IMG/VR virus record: IMGVR_UViG_3300044535_000029
Location: 1 to 31,359 of that record
From: a virus
Direction: 5' to 3' (one strand)
DNA length: 31,359 bases
The position numbers and the translations under genes are program-made. Each line of letters begins with the position of its first letter. Within the stretch, counting starts at the first letter, position 1. Positions 7,024 through 15,259 of this stretch are shown piece after piece. The notes under the pieces are model-generated. The model was not told the origin of the DNA. It saw nothing but the letters and a program-made list of their open reading frames with translations, and did not search any database.

Positions 7024-7488
7024 ATGGAACTTCAACAAATTTTTGAAACAACAAAAGAACAAAGGACTGAGTTTACGCATCAATTAATTGAACGCTTAAA
7101 CGCAGGGGAACTTGACCCGTTAAAAACACATCTCCAGGTTAAAGCCTTAGAGGATATGCTCGAAACACTAAAGGCAAATAAGGACTACAAAGATGCAGTA
7201 TTACAAGCAGCCGTACTTAATGGCAAGGACTTTGAGTATATGAGCGCAAAGTTCAACATTAGAGAAGTAGGCGTTAAGTATGACTTTAGCAAATGCGAAA
7301 GTCAGGCATACGAGGAAATAATGACCGAGTACAATAGCGCAGCTAAAGCCAAAAAGGATATGGAAGAGTTCCTTAAAAAAGTTCCGCATCAAGGTCTTGA
7401 TATTATTAACGGAGTTACTGGCGAGGTTACAAAAGTTTACCCTCCTGCCAAGAGTAGCACAACAAGTGTAGCCGTATCATTAAAGTAA
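7024..7488 (+). CDS. Hypothetical helical protein, 154 aa
   Basis: I chose ATG 7024 (MELQQIFETTKEQRTEF) over an in-frame start at 6979 that lies inside the upstream gene. The protein is mostly helix and charged: LDPLKTHLQVKALEDMLETL, CESQAYEEIMTEYNSAAKAK, KDMEEFLKKVP. It ends in a polar Ser/Thr-rich tail (PPAKSSTTSVAVSLK). A coiled-coil or bundle fold is likely. Proteins of this look sit between terminase and tail genes in Bacteroidota phages, but I cannot name a family. Confidence 0.7.
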   Translation: MELQQIFETTKEQRTEFTHQLIERLNAGELDPLKTHLQVKALEDMLETLKANKDYKDAVLQAAVLNGKDFEYMSAKFNIREVGVKYDFSKCESQAYEEIMTEYNSAAKAKKDMEEFLKKVPHQGLDIINGVTGEVTKVYPPAKSSTTSVAVSLK

Positions 7489-7496
7489 TAAAAATA

Positions 7497-7589
7497 TTGT
7501 ACTTCTTTGCAATTTGCTTACCTTTGGCAGCGTTATGCTACATAGGTGGGCATCTTGCTTATGAGATAATGTTAAAACTTCGGAAATGA
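7497..7589 (+). CDS. Possible micro-membrane protein, TTG start
   Basis: A 30-residue frame starting at TTG 7497 and ending in ATGA with the next gene. The product (YFFAICLPLAALCYIGG, then HLAYEIMLKLRK) has one hydrophobic span and a basic C-terminus, like the micro-proteins at 6648 and 6731. It fills a gap that would otherwise be non-coding. The non-ATG start and short length keep confidence low. Confidence 0.4.
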   Translation: MYFFAICLPLAALCYIGGHLAYEIMLKLRK

Positions 7590-7804
7590 CACCTAAACAA
7601 AAAGCTAATAGCTTGTGTATGAAGTTTTTGATACAAACAACTACTGACATACCATACGGAATAAATAAAACTATTGCTAAAGAATGTGCCTTAATAGCAG
7701 TAGATGAAATAATTGCTTCTAACCCTATTGCCTTTGACGAAGACGATAACTGCATAGCAAAACAATGGTGGAAAGAAGTTAAAACAGAAATAGAAAAATT
7801 ATGA
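7586..7804 (+). CDS. Conserved phage-type small protein, 72 aa
   Basis: Reads MTPKQKANSLCMKFLIQTTT, then AKECALIAVDEIIASNP, a negatively charged patch (DEDD), and a helix ending WWKEVKTEIEKL. The patterns ALIAVDEII and YW/WWKEVKxEIEKL are common in short phage proteins found near the structural genes of Bacteroidota phages (recalled, not searched). It overlaps the next gene by ATGA. No biochemical role is evident. Confidence 0.7.
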   Translation: MTPKQKANSLCMKFLIQTTTDIPYGINKTIAKECALIAVDEIIASNPIAFDEDDNCIAKQWWKEVKTEIEKL

Positions 7805-8427
7805 GTTGGAATAAAATATCGGTATGGCAGTACCAACAAATGCACCCTTTAATGACAAACCCACCAGAAAACTTAACGGAGTTTGAATTAGAGTGTAAGT
7901 TAGTAGGCATAGTCAATAACCTTACGGACAATCAAGTTCTTAATCTACCTAAAGACAAGCTGAACAAATACAGGTCGGAGATAATATTCCTTAAAGATAA
8001 CTACGAAGGTACTCCTGTAAATAGGGTAAGAGCCAATGGCAGAACGTATAGATTTATCCAAGATGCAAAGGACATTAACGCTTCACGATACATTGAAAGC
8101 AAATATTTTTGTAAGGAACTTATACCTAACCTACACAAGATAGCGGCATCTATTACTATTCCACAACAAAGAAAATGGCTTAAATACATAGACCTTCCTT
8201 ACGATTCGGACAAGCACCAAGAGTATGCTAACGACTTTTTGTTTGCCAATTTTAAAGAGGTTTATTATTCGGTTGTTTTTTTTTATCAAGTATTCAACGA
8301 TTGGACTCCAATTACCCAGGACTTTTTGGAGAAGAGCCTAATAAAGGAGAATATGGAACAGGACAAAGCACAAAAGGTGGCAGCAATTTTATGGAGTATT
8401 TTGGGTGGCAATACTGCACAAAAATAG
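7801..8427 (+). CDS. Putative tail assembly chaperone (G-like)
   Basis: A 208-residue, mostly helical protein beginning MSWNKISVWQYQQMHPLM, a start typical of tail-assembly-chaperone-like proteins of Bacteroidota phages. Its 3' part overlaps by more than 120 bases with a second open frame in the -1 phase. A run of nine T at 8276-8284 holds the slippery heptamer T TTT TTT in the correct phase. Lambda gpG/gpGT and many siphophages make a short chaperone and a frameshifted long form before the tape measure gene; this fits in content and in position (upstream of the tail genes). Sequence identity to a known family was not tested. Confidence 0.7.
   Translation: MSWNKISVWQYQQMHPLMTNPPENLTEFELECKLVGIVNNLTDNQVLNLPKDKLNKYRSEIIFLKDNYEGTPVNRVRANGRTYRFIQDAKDINASRYIESKYFCKELIPNLHKIAASITIPQQRKWLKYIDLPYDSDKHQEYANDFLFANFKEVYYSVVFFYQVFNDWTPITQDFLEKSLIKENMEQDKAQKVAAILWSILGGNTAQK
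8276..8284 (+). other. Candidate -1 frameshift (slippery) site
   Basis: Nine consecutive T. In the gene starting at 7801 the codons are GTT TTT TTT TAT, so 8277-8283 reads T TTT TTT, a canonical X XXY YYZ heptamer. A -1 slip enters a frame open to 8555. A small hairpin (ATTGG-ACT-CCAAT, 8300-8312) lies 16 bases downstream, farther than the usual 5-9 bases. RNA polymerase slippage on T9 could have the same effect. Confidence 0.65.
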
Positions 8428-8555
8428 TATCGGAGTACGAAGCCATACCTTTACAAGATGCTTATGAGCTTAAAATAATACATTACTTAAATAGCTTATC
8501 GTATTTAAAAGCCAAGTCGGACTTTGATTCCGAAGCCATTAGGAAGATAAAATAA
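8283..8555 (+). CDS. Frameshift extension (T-like domain) of the chaperone
   Basis: The -1 frame is open from the slippery site to the TAA at 8553-8555. If used, it joins 161 residues of the upstream protein to 90 new residues, giving a product of about 251. The first part is linker-like (GEEPNKGEYGTGQSTKGG); the second is a compact helical domain: FMEYFGWQYCTKIVSEYEAI, then LQDAYELKIIHYLNSLSYLK. The 'GWxY...L.DAY...YLN.L.YLK' pattern resembles the T part of GT-type fusions. An independent gene from ATG 8391 (54 residues) is possible, but no gene start is needed if frameshifting occurs. Confidence 0.6.
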   Translation, partial: LSSIQRLDSNYPGLFGEEPNKGEYGTGQSTKGGSNFMEYFGWQYCTKIVSEYEAIPLQDAYELKIIHYLNSLSYLKAKSDFDSEAIRKIK

Positions 8556-8556
8556 G

Positions 8557-8610
8557 ACCCCAACACCCCCAGACATACCCTGCCAATTTTGGTGGGGTTA
8601 GTTATTTTTA
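8557..8610 (+). terminator. Weak possible terminator
   Basis: ACCCC at 8557-8561 can pair with GGGGT at 8594-8598, followed a few bases later by GTTATTTTTA. The stem is short and the loop long and C-rich, so this is a weak candidate. Its place, right after the chaperone pair and before a promoter-like box at 8620, supports a transcript boundary here. Confidence 0.3.
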
Positions 8611-8619
8611 GACCTTCCT

Positions 8620-8627
8620 TATATTTA
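8620..8627 (+). promoter_or_regulatory. TATATTTA box, 5 bases before a GTG start
   Basis: TATATTTA resembles the Bacteroidota -7 element (TAnnTTTG with a final A). It ends exactly five bases before the GTG of the next gene, as at 17475-17482, so transcription would begin at or very near the start codon. No TTTG lies at the usual distance upstream (the nearest is 28 bases away). Confidence 0.45.
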
Positions 8628-8632
8628 TTAGC

Positions 8633-9343
8633 GTGAGTATTACTAAAAATCAAATTAAGGCTTTAAGAGATGGCTTTCTTGATAAGATAGAAGGTGGGGA
8701 TTATAGCATTGTTAATAAAGACGAACTGCCATTACTTGAAAAAGTATTATATGAGTACGGGATAACCTTTAACAATGCTATCCAAAAAAACCTTGAAAAG
8801 TCAGGCTCAATAGCTTCTGGTAAGTTAGCAGAACCTTCGTTCCCAGTTGTTAAAAAGTTTGGTACTAAATACGTTATGTACTTAGGTTATCCTACGGGAA
8901 GCGAACAAATAAAATATTATGACTTTGTAAATAAAGGGGTTAAAGGCTACAAAAGTGGAAAGCCGAACAATACCCCGTATGCTTTTAAAAACCCATATCC
9001 TAATAAGAAAATGGCTAAAAGCATATTAACTTGGCTTAGTGAATCAAAGAGCAAGGTTAGTACTGATAACGTAAATACAAATAGAAAAGGGGGGATAGAC
9101 AAGACGGAAACCAAAAGACAAAGTTTAAAAAAAGTATTAAGCGGAACTGATAAAAAGAAAAGCCTTGCTTATGCTATATCTACATCTATAAAGAGAAAAG
9201 GTATTGAACAAACTAAATACTTTGACAAAGCTATTGAGAGTGTATTTAATGATAAATTTACTGAGGAATTGGCATACGCTATGATTAGTGATATGGCAGT
9301 TAAAATATCTGGTAAGGTAACAAAAGAAATAAAAGGCAAATAA
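8633..9343 (+). CDS. Putative tail completion protein (gp10-like)
   Basis: A 236-residue protein with a GTG start. The central region has SGSIASGKLAEPSFPVVK, then KYVMYLGYPTGSEQIKYYDF and VNKGVKG, an order of motifs like HK97-gp10-type neck/tail-completion proteins ('tGsLa.Si....g.....vG.p...Yy.fv..G..G'). The C-terminal third (LAYAISTSIKRKGIEQTKYF, then a long helix) also matches the 'kGi..t.f...a' part of that family. It would sit at the head-tail or tail-terminator interface. The gene is longer than typical gp10 (about 150), and the call rests on pattern similarity only. Confidence 0.5.
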   Translation: MSITKNQIKALRDGFLDKIEGGDYSIVNKDELPLLEKVLYEYGITFNNAIQKNLEKSGSIASGKLAEPSFPVVKKFGTKYVMYLGYPTGSEQIKYYDFVNKGVKGYKSGKPNNTPYAFKNPYPNKKMAKSILTWLSESKSKVSTDNVNTNRKGGIDKTETKRQSLKKVLSGTDKKKSLAYAISTSIKRKGIEQTKYFDKAIESVFNDKFTEELAYAMISDMAVKISGKVTKEIKGK

Positions 9344-9346
9344 TAA

Positions 9347-10561
9347 ATGGCAATAACAATAACAAGTACTCCTGCACCCTATTCGTCTATGCACGATAAT
9401 CTGTGGTTCGTATCAAGTTCTACTAATAGCGGAACAACAAACTTTAAATTTGTGTATGATGTATACATAAACGGCAGCCAGGTTATTAGGTCTAAAGTAT
9501 TCCCTGCGCCAAGTGCAGAAGGTAGCTATGGGGTGTTTAACGCTTCTCCAATGGTTAGAAGTTTTGTTACTAACTACTTTGAGCCTTCTGGTAACTCAAT
9601 ACTTGTAGCTTCAAATGACAAGATAAAAGTAGATTATGACGTAAGGATTGGCGAGGAAGTTAGCGGTGTTACAACTACTAACTTAGCATCTGGTAGCTAC
9701 TCAGCTTACAACTTTGTACCGCCATTGTTTGCAGATATATTCTTAACAAAGAACAAAACACCTTTAGTGTTATCGAACTATTACGATAATTTACTATTGG
9801 AAAACTTTACAGATGACTTCTTAACTGAACGTGATACCGATGACATTACGCTTGAATACGGAGATAATTTTTACATTACGTTCCTACGCATAGCAACGGG
9901 CGGTTACTCAGCTTGGGTTGAGGTGTTGGCTCCTGGAGATGTGGTTACTAATACTGTAAGCGGAGACATTACGTTAAGCGGTCAATTCAATATGTTTAAC
10001 CTACAAGCAGAACACATAAACGATTGGGCAAGTGGAACGATTATAGATGAGAATACATACGGCTATAACTTCTATTTAAAAAGAGGTGGCGCACAAACAA
10101 GGGTTATTAAATTAAGACATAAGTGCTATCCTAAATACCAGCAATTTAATCTTGAGTTCTTAAATAGATTAGGCGGTTGGGACACAAAGAAGTTTGCTCT
10201 TGTAAATAAAAGGTCAAGCGAATATCAAAGAGCATCATACAGGCGAAGCGATTGGCAGCTTGTAGGTGGACAAATGACAAATATAGATGGATATAACAGG
10301 TATAACGAAACGACTTTCAACTATGCTATTCAGCATAAGGATAAATATAAGCTTACTTCTGATTGGGTTAGCGAACAAGATTATTCGTGGTTATCTCAGC
10401 TTGTATCGAGTCCTATTGTATATATGGAAGTTCTTGGTGCATACTTCCCTGTTACCATAACCACAAGCAATTACGAGTATAAGTTAGAAAGCGCAGATAA
10501 ACTATTTAACTTTGAGATTGAAGTAGAAGTAGGTAAATACTTAACAAGCCAATTTAGATAA
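9347..10561 (+). CDS. Structural tail protein, beta-rich, 404 aa
   Basis: Beta-strand-rich throughout, with a Thr/Ser-rich N-terminus (MAITITSTPAPYSSMHDNLW), an Ig- or FN3-like region (KFVYDVYINGSQVIRSKVFP) and a C-terminal part with many aromatics (YEYKLESADKLFNFEIEVEV). It lies between the completion-like protein and the 683-residue tail protein and joins the latter by TAATG. Size and place suit a distal tail or baseplate component. I know similar proteins from Bacteroidota phages only as conserved and uncharacterised. Confidence 0.7.
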   Translation: MAITITSTPAPYSSMHDNLWFVSSSTNSGTTNFKFVYDVYINGSQVIRSKVFPAPSAEGSYGVFNASPMVRSFVTNYFEPSGNSILVASNDKIKVDYDVRIGEEVSGVTTTNLASGSYSAYNFVPPLFADIFLTKNKTPLVLSNYYDNLLLENFTDDFLTERDTDDITLEYGDNFYITFLRIATGGYSAWVEVLAPGDVVTNTVSGDITLSGQFNMFNLQAEHINDWASGTIIDENTYGYNFYLKRGGAQTRVIKLRHKCYPKYQQFNLEFLNRLGGWDTKKFALVNKRSSEYQRASYRRSDWQLVGGQMTNIDGYNRYNETTFNYAIQHKDKYKLTSDWVSEQDYSWLSQLVSSPIVYMEVLGAYFPVTITTSNYEYKLESADKLFNFEIEVEVGKYLTSQFR

Positions 10562-12612
10562 TGATTAGCACTGAGATATACGTAGAAGACAGGAAGATTG
10601 ATTTATTGCAGGATATATCTACCGAGTTCACTTATGCCATTGATGACGTAAACGAGTTCGGTAGTCGCAATACTTCCTTTAGTAAAACAATAAGCATACC
10701 AGGAACGGCAACTAACAACTTGGTGTTTGGTTATATCTTTGAACTTAACAACGCAAATTTTACGGATAACACCTTACCGAACGTCGGGTATAACTACAAC
10801 GTAACTAAACAAGCCAACTGCAAAATCTTTATTGATAAAGTGCAAATATTCAAAGGCAGTTTAAGAATATTAGAGATAGTAATAGACAAAGAGACAATCG
10901 AGTATCAATGCAGTGTCTTTGGCGAACTTGGTGGGTTTATTAATCAGTTAGGTAATAAGCGTTTAGAAGATTTAGATTTTAGCGCATATAACCATACTTA
11001 TAGCGTAGCAAATATAAGTTCGAGTTGGGATAACACGGGCGGTTCTGGTTACTATTATCCTCTTATTGATTACGGGAATGTAAGTACAGGAGTTAATGGT
11101 GTGCTTAAAAAAGATTTTCAATATACAACTTTTAGACCTGCTTTGTATGTTAAAGAGTATATGCAAAAGATATTTGCAGGAACTGATTATACCTTTAACT
11201 GCCCGTTCTTTAATAGTGCTTTATTTAATAGGTTAATCATACCGCATAACCAAACTTCTATTACTGCTTTAAACAATACAAGTTTAAACGCAGCAGCTAA
11301 TCAGCAATCAATGTTACTAACAAGTAATCCTTATGTTCAGTATACTTTAGTAATACAAGGTAGTTTTACACTTGACGGAACGAATACTTTATTTACTTAT
11401 GGTGGCACAAGTTTAACAACAAATGTACAAGTTACCTTAACGGGTACAGTTACTATCTTCGACCCTAACCAACCAAACTACTCAGTAATACTTAGAAAAA
11501 ATGGGTTGCAAATTGGCTCACAAGATTTTGATGCAAGTGTTAGACCTTTTATGACTTGTGATTTTACAGTTCAAGGAGTAACATTTGCTAACACAGACAC
11601 AATGCAAGTTGAAATATTAGGAACTAATATGTCTATTGATATTGTATTTGGGGAAATTAAAATAACAACAAGCACACCTACGCAAGTACAGATTAACTTA
11701 GGAGAAACAATTAAGGTAAGTGAAACAATCCCTAAAGGTATATTCCAAAGAGATTTCTTTTTAAGCATTGTAAAAATGTTTAACCTTTACGTTTATGAGA
11801 ATAAGTTTAACGACAAAGAACTTGTTATTAGTCCGTTTGTGGACTTCTATCCTACTACTTCAGCTACGGCGGAAGATTGGACTAACAAAATAGATAGAGC
11901 AAAGCCTTTAAGCATTAAGCCAATGAGTGAGATTAACGCTCGTTACTATAACTACAAGTTTAAACAAGATAATGACTTCTACGGGGAGAACTATCGTAAG
12001 AAGTACACCGAAGGTTATGGAGATTTTATTTTTGATACTGAGTTTGACTTCGTAAAAGAAACGGACACTTTAGAATTAATATTTGCTTCGTCTGTATTGT
12101 TTCAACAAACAGGGCAGGACAAAGTATTCCCTGCTATCTATAAAAAGTCAAACTCTAACAACGCAGAAGATAGAATGGATAGTATTATACGAATAATGCA
12201 AACAAAGAAGATTACGGGCGTAGAAAGTTGGAACATTATGAACACTACTACCAACTTAGCATCTTATACAAGCTATGGTTATGCAGGTCACTTAGATGAC
12301 CCTATTAACCCTACTAATGACATAAACTTTGGCGCACCTAAAGAACTACAATTTAGTCCTAATACTTATCCAAGCACAAACGTATTCAACGCATTTCATA
12401 GTCCTTACCTTGCTGAGATAACAAGTAAGGATAGTAAGCTATTAACTTGTTTTGGTTTATTGGATATTGTAGACATTTTCAATTTAGATTTTAGTAAGTA
12501 CATCTGGATAGATGGGGTATTGTTTAGGCTTAACAAGGTCGAGAACTTTAACCCAATGGAATACAACACTACTAAACTATCATTCCTTAAAGTAATAGAA
12601 ACACAATACTAA
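10561..12612 (+). CDS. Large tail/baseplate protein, 683 aa
   Basis: The N-terminus ISTEIYVEDRKIDLLQDIST leads into a strand-rich domain: RNTSFSKTISIPGTATNNLVF, NCKIFIDKVQIFKGSLRI. 'FSKTISIPGT...N...F' is typical of a conserved Bacteroidota phage tail protein seen next to the tape measure gene. The middle (about 170-390) is Asn/Thr-rich and beta; the C-terminal part (DKELVISPFVDFYPTT onward) could be the hub-like domain. It probably forms the tail tip (Tal or hub role). No peptidoglycan hydrolase motif is visible. TAATG overlaps link it to genes on both sides. Confidence 0.65.
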   Translation: MISTEIYVEDRKIDLLQDISTEFTYAIDDVNEFGSRNTSFSKTISIPGTATNNLVFGYIFELNNANFTDNTLPNVGYNYNVTKQANCKIFIDKVQIFKGSLRILEIVIDKETIEYQCSVFGELGGFINQLGNKRLEDLDFSAYNHTYSVANISSSWDNTGGSGYYYPLIDYGNVSTGVNGVLKKDFQYTTFRPALYVKEYMQKIFAGTDYTFNCPFFNSALFNRLIIPHNQTSITALNNTSLNAAANQQSMLLTSNPYVQYTLVIQGSFTLDGTNTLFTYGGTSLTTNVQVTLTGTVTIFDPNQPNYSVILRKNGLQIGSQDFDASVRPFMTCDFTVQGVTFANTDTMQVEILGTNMSIDIVFGEIKITTSTPTQVQINLGETIKVSETIPKGIFQRDFFLSIVKMFNLYVYENKFNDKELVISPFVDFYPTTSATAEDWTNKIDRAKPLSIKPMSEINARYYNYKFKQDNDFYGENYRKKYTEGYGDFIFDTEFDFVKETDTLELIFASSVLFQQTGQDKVFPAIYKKSNSNNAEDRMDSIIRIMQTKKITGVESWNIMNTTTNLASYTSYGYAGHLDDPINPTNDINFGAPKELQFSPNTYPSTNVFNAFHSPYLAEITSKDSKLLTCFGLLDIVDIFNLDFSKYIWIDGVLFRLNKVENFNPMEYNTTKLSFLKVIETQY

Positions 12613-14603
12613 TGGCAGACGAAAAATTAAATTTACAGATTATCATTGACACAAAAGAAGGTGAGGACAATGTAGATAATCTTAGTGACAAAACGAAAAA
12701 AGCATCGAAATCTGCTAAAGAAGGTCAGGGTGCGTTTTCTACTTTAGGTAATACTGTAAAATCTTTAGGAATAGTTACTGTAATTGCAGGTGCTTTTAAC
12801 TTTTTTAAAGAAGCACTTAGCAAGAACCAGAAAGTAGCTGATAGCGTAGCTGCGGTCTTTAATACAATATCTACTATTGTTTCTACTCTTGTTGACATTT
12901 TTATCGAAGTTACATCGCAAGTAGGTAAAAATACAAATGGCTTTGCTGCGCTGGGTAAGGTGTTAAGCGGAGTATTTACACTTGCAGTTACTCCTTTAAA
13001 GTTAGCATTTGACGGACTTAAATTAGTTATTAATGAAATACAACTTGCTTGGGAGAAGTCACCTTTAGGAGATGGCGACCAAAAAGTTATTAAGGAACTT
13101 ACCGAAAACATTAATAAAACTAAGGATAGTTTAAAAGAAACAGGCAAAGATGCGGTACAAGCAGGTAAGGATATTTACAACAACTTTGGAGAAGCAGCTA
13201 AGTCGGTAGGTTCTGTTGTTAGTGGTGTAGTAGAAAAAGCATCTAAGATTAACGTGGCTGCGGTATACGAACAAGCTAAGGCAACAATCGCTTTACAGAA
13301 TAGCGCAAAGATAGCCGCTGCACAATTAGCAGGTCTTGTAGAAAAATACGATAGACAAGCGGAGCAGTTAAGACAAATTAGAGATGACGAATTTAAAAGC
13401 GTAGACGAAAGGATTGCAGCCAATAATCAATTAGCTAAAGTTTTAGACGAACAAGAGAAAGCACAAAAGAAACTTGCACAAGCAAAGGTAGCTGCGGCGG
13501 CTGCCGAACTTGCACAAAATAAAACAAGTGTAGATTTACAAGCTGCATTAATAGAAGCACAAAACGAAGTGGCTGCGGTAGAGGCAACTGTAGCAGGATT
13601 GAGGTCGGAACAATTAGCCAATGCCGTAGCATTAACAAAAGAAAAACTTGAATTAGACAAATCAGTTGCAGCAAGTGCAAACAAGATAGCACTTGACCAA
13701 AGGAAATTCAATGCAGATTTAATTAAAGACGAGGTATTAAAACAAACTACTAAAAAGCAGATAGCTGAAGACGAAGCAGCTTTAGAATTAAAAAGGTTAC
13801 AAGATAACATTAACAATACTAAAGCAGGTACACAAGCAAGAGCAGATGCGGAAATTGCTTTTGCAGAAAAAAAAGCAGAAATCTCAAACCAAATCTTAAC
13901 CTTAGATAATAGTATTGCACAAGCAAGGCTCGACAAGGAAGCTAAATTTAGAAACGACTCTATTGCATTAGCACAAGCAGATTATGAATTAAACAAAGCT
14001 TTGGGCGAGGCTACATTCCAAGACCAATTCGACTTATACGATAGGAGAAGGGAATTAGAAAGAAAGGAAATGGAAGCGAGGAAGGCAACGGCTACCGAAT
14101 TAGAAACCTTTGATAAGCAAACCGCAACAGGTAGAATTGCAATAGAAAAAGCGGTACAAGACCAAAAGTTAGCAATACTTAACACAGGTATTAATACTGC
14201 TATTGAGATAGTAGGTAGGGAATCGGCAGCAGGTAAGGCTTTAAGTATTGCACAAGCAGTAATGAATACTTACACGGGTGCGACAAGGGCATTAAAAGAC
14301 GTTCCGTTCCCTTTCAATTTTATTGCAGCAGGTAGCACAATCGCACAAGGTTTAGTAAGTGTTAAAAAAATTATTAGCACACCTTTGCCAGGAGTTGGTG
14401 GAGGAAGTAGTGGAAGTACCCCAAGCTTAAATGCTTCTGCACCTGTTGCCCCACCGCAACCACAAGCGCAAACAACTACATTAGATAGCCAATCTATTAA
14501 TGCACTGGGTAACCAAACTGCAAGAGCCTATGTTGTAGAAAGCGATGTAACGGGTAGCCAACAACGTATTGCAGCTATTCAGCAAAGAGCAAGGTTCGGT
14601 TAA
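12612..14603 (+). CDS. Tape measure protein
   Basis: A 663-residue protein with an N-terminus rich in Lys/Asp, then two hydrophobic segments (VKSLGIVTVIAGAFNFF near residues 50-67 and STIVSTLVDIFIEV near 86-101), then a long Ala/Glu/Gln/Lys coiled-coil region (about 200-530), and a Gly/Ser/Pro/Gln-rich end. This profile is that of a tape measure: the rod-like middle sets tail length. At about 0.15 nm per residue the tail would be near 100 nm. No lytic domain is visible. Many antisense frames in this gene come from its Ala/Gln-rich composition and are not genes. Confidence 0.85.
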   Translation: MADEKLNLQIIIDTKEGEDNVDNLSDKTKKASKSAKEGQGAFSTLGNTVKSLGIVTVIAGAFNFFKEALSKNQKVADSVAAVFNTISTIVSTLVDIFIEVTSQVGKNTNGFAALGKVLSGVFTLAVTPLKLAFDGLKLVINEIQLAWEKSPLGDGDQKVIKELTENINKTKDSLKETGKDAVQAGKDIYNNFGEAAKSVGSVVSGVVEKASKINVAAVYEQAKATIALQNSAKIAAAQLAGLVEKYDRQAEQLRQIRDDEFKSVDERIAANNQLAKVLDEQEKAQKKLAQAKVAAAAAELAQNKTSVDLQAALIEAQNEVAAVEATVAGLRSEQLANAVALTKEKLELDKSVAASANKIALDQRKFNADLIKDEVLKQTTKKQIAEDEAALELKRLQDNINNTKAGTQARADAEIAFAEKKAEISNQILTLDNSIAQARLDKEAKFRNDSIALAQADYELNKALGEATFQDQFDLYDRRRELERKEMEARKATATELETFDKQTATGRIAIEKAVQDQKLAILNTGINTAIEIVGRESAAGKALSIAQAVMNTYTGATRALKDVPFPFNFIAAGSTIAQGLVSVKKIISTPLPGVGGGSSGSTPSLNASAPVAPPQPQAQTTTLDSQSINALGNQTARAYVVESDVTGSQQRIAAIQQRARFG

Positions 14604-14623
14604 ATGATAACAATTTAAAACAC

Positions 14624-14633
14624 TTAATATTTA
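14624..14633 (+). promoter_or_regulatory. TTAATATTTA box, 5 bases before protease ATG
   Basis: TTAATATTTA ends five bases before the ATG at 14639, the same distance as the TATATTTA boxes at 8620 and 17475. It may be a -7-like element for the head genes with a near-leaderless transcript. No -33 TTTG is seen. Confidence 0.4.
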
Positions 14634-14638
14634 CGAAT

Positions 14639-15223
14639 ATGGACTTACCTGTTTATTTATTAGATATTAGCGAGGATATGAATGACGATGCAGAAGTGGA
14701 TTACGTGGCACTCGTAGACAAACCTGCTATTCAAAAGAATTGGAACGCCTTTAAAAACCAACAACGCTTTGAAGTGGTTAGCGAAGACAAGCGTATTATT
14801 AGCGGACCATTAATGTTGGCAGATGTCCCGATATTCCGCAGTGACTCTACTTATGGAGATTATTATGTTGTTTTCTCTAAAGATACAATATTTAAGATTG
14901 CTCAAAAGTTTTTCAAAAGAGGTTATCAATCAAACGTAAACTTAATGCACTCTCCTGACCAACAAGTAGACGGAGTTACTATGTTTGAAAGCTTTATTAC
15001 TGATGCAAGTAGAGGCATACAACCAATGAAGGGTTTTGAAGATGCACCTGACGGCTCGTGGTTTGGCTCATTCAAGGTAGACAACGAAGGCGTGTGGAAT
15101 GATGTTAAAGAGGGCAAATTTAAAGGCTTTAGTGTAGAAGGGTTATTTACCTACAAGACAAAGCCAAGCAAAGAACAAGAACTTATGAACGCAATAAAGG
15201 AAATATTGCAACAGGTTAAATGA
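14639..15223 (+). CDS. XkdF-like prohead protease
   Basis: A 194-residue protein with the features of the XkdF-type phage serine protease family (peptidase S78-like). NVNLMHSPDQQVDGVTMFES (99-118) carries the expected catalytic His104; then GSWFGSFKVDNEGVW (139-153) and KEGKFKGFSVEGLF (157-170) with the likely nucleophile Ser165. The N-terminal segment VDYVALVDKPAIQKNW is also typical. It would cleave scaffold and capsid delta domain during maturation. It sits directly before a scaffold-like gene and the capsid gene, the standard order in that part of head modules. Length is normal for the family. Confidence 0.85.
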   Translation: MDLPVYLLDISEDMNDDAEVDYVALVDKPAIQKNWNAFKNQQRFEVVSEDKRIISGPLMLADVPIFRSDSTYGDYYVVFSKDTIFKIAQKFFKRGYQSNVNLMHSPDQQVDGVTMFESFITDASRGIQPMKGFEDAPDGSWFGSFKVDNEGVWNDVKEGKFKGFSVEGLFTYKTKPSKEQELMNAIKEILQQVK

Positions 15224-15241
15224 TAAACAAAATCTTTTATT

Positions 15242-15249
15242 AATATTTA
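15242..15249 (+). promoter_or_regulatory. AATATTTA box upstream of scaffold gene
   Basis: AATATTTA occurs in the short gap before the scaffold gene, 10 bases before the ATG at 15260. It resembles the box at 14624. The longer distance and lack of a -33 element make this a weak candidate. Confidence 0.3.
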
Positions 15250-15259
15250 AACAAAAAGA

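Noticed and set aside
13427-13936. Long antisense frame inside the tape measure gene (also 12725-13147, 13175-13423)
   Set aside because: Composition is the mirror of the Ala/Gln/Lys-rich coding strand (Ser/Cys/Leu-rich), with no start context or motif; every neighbouring gene is on the + strand.
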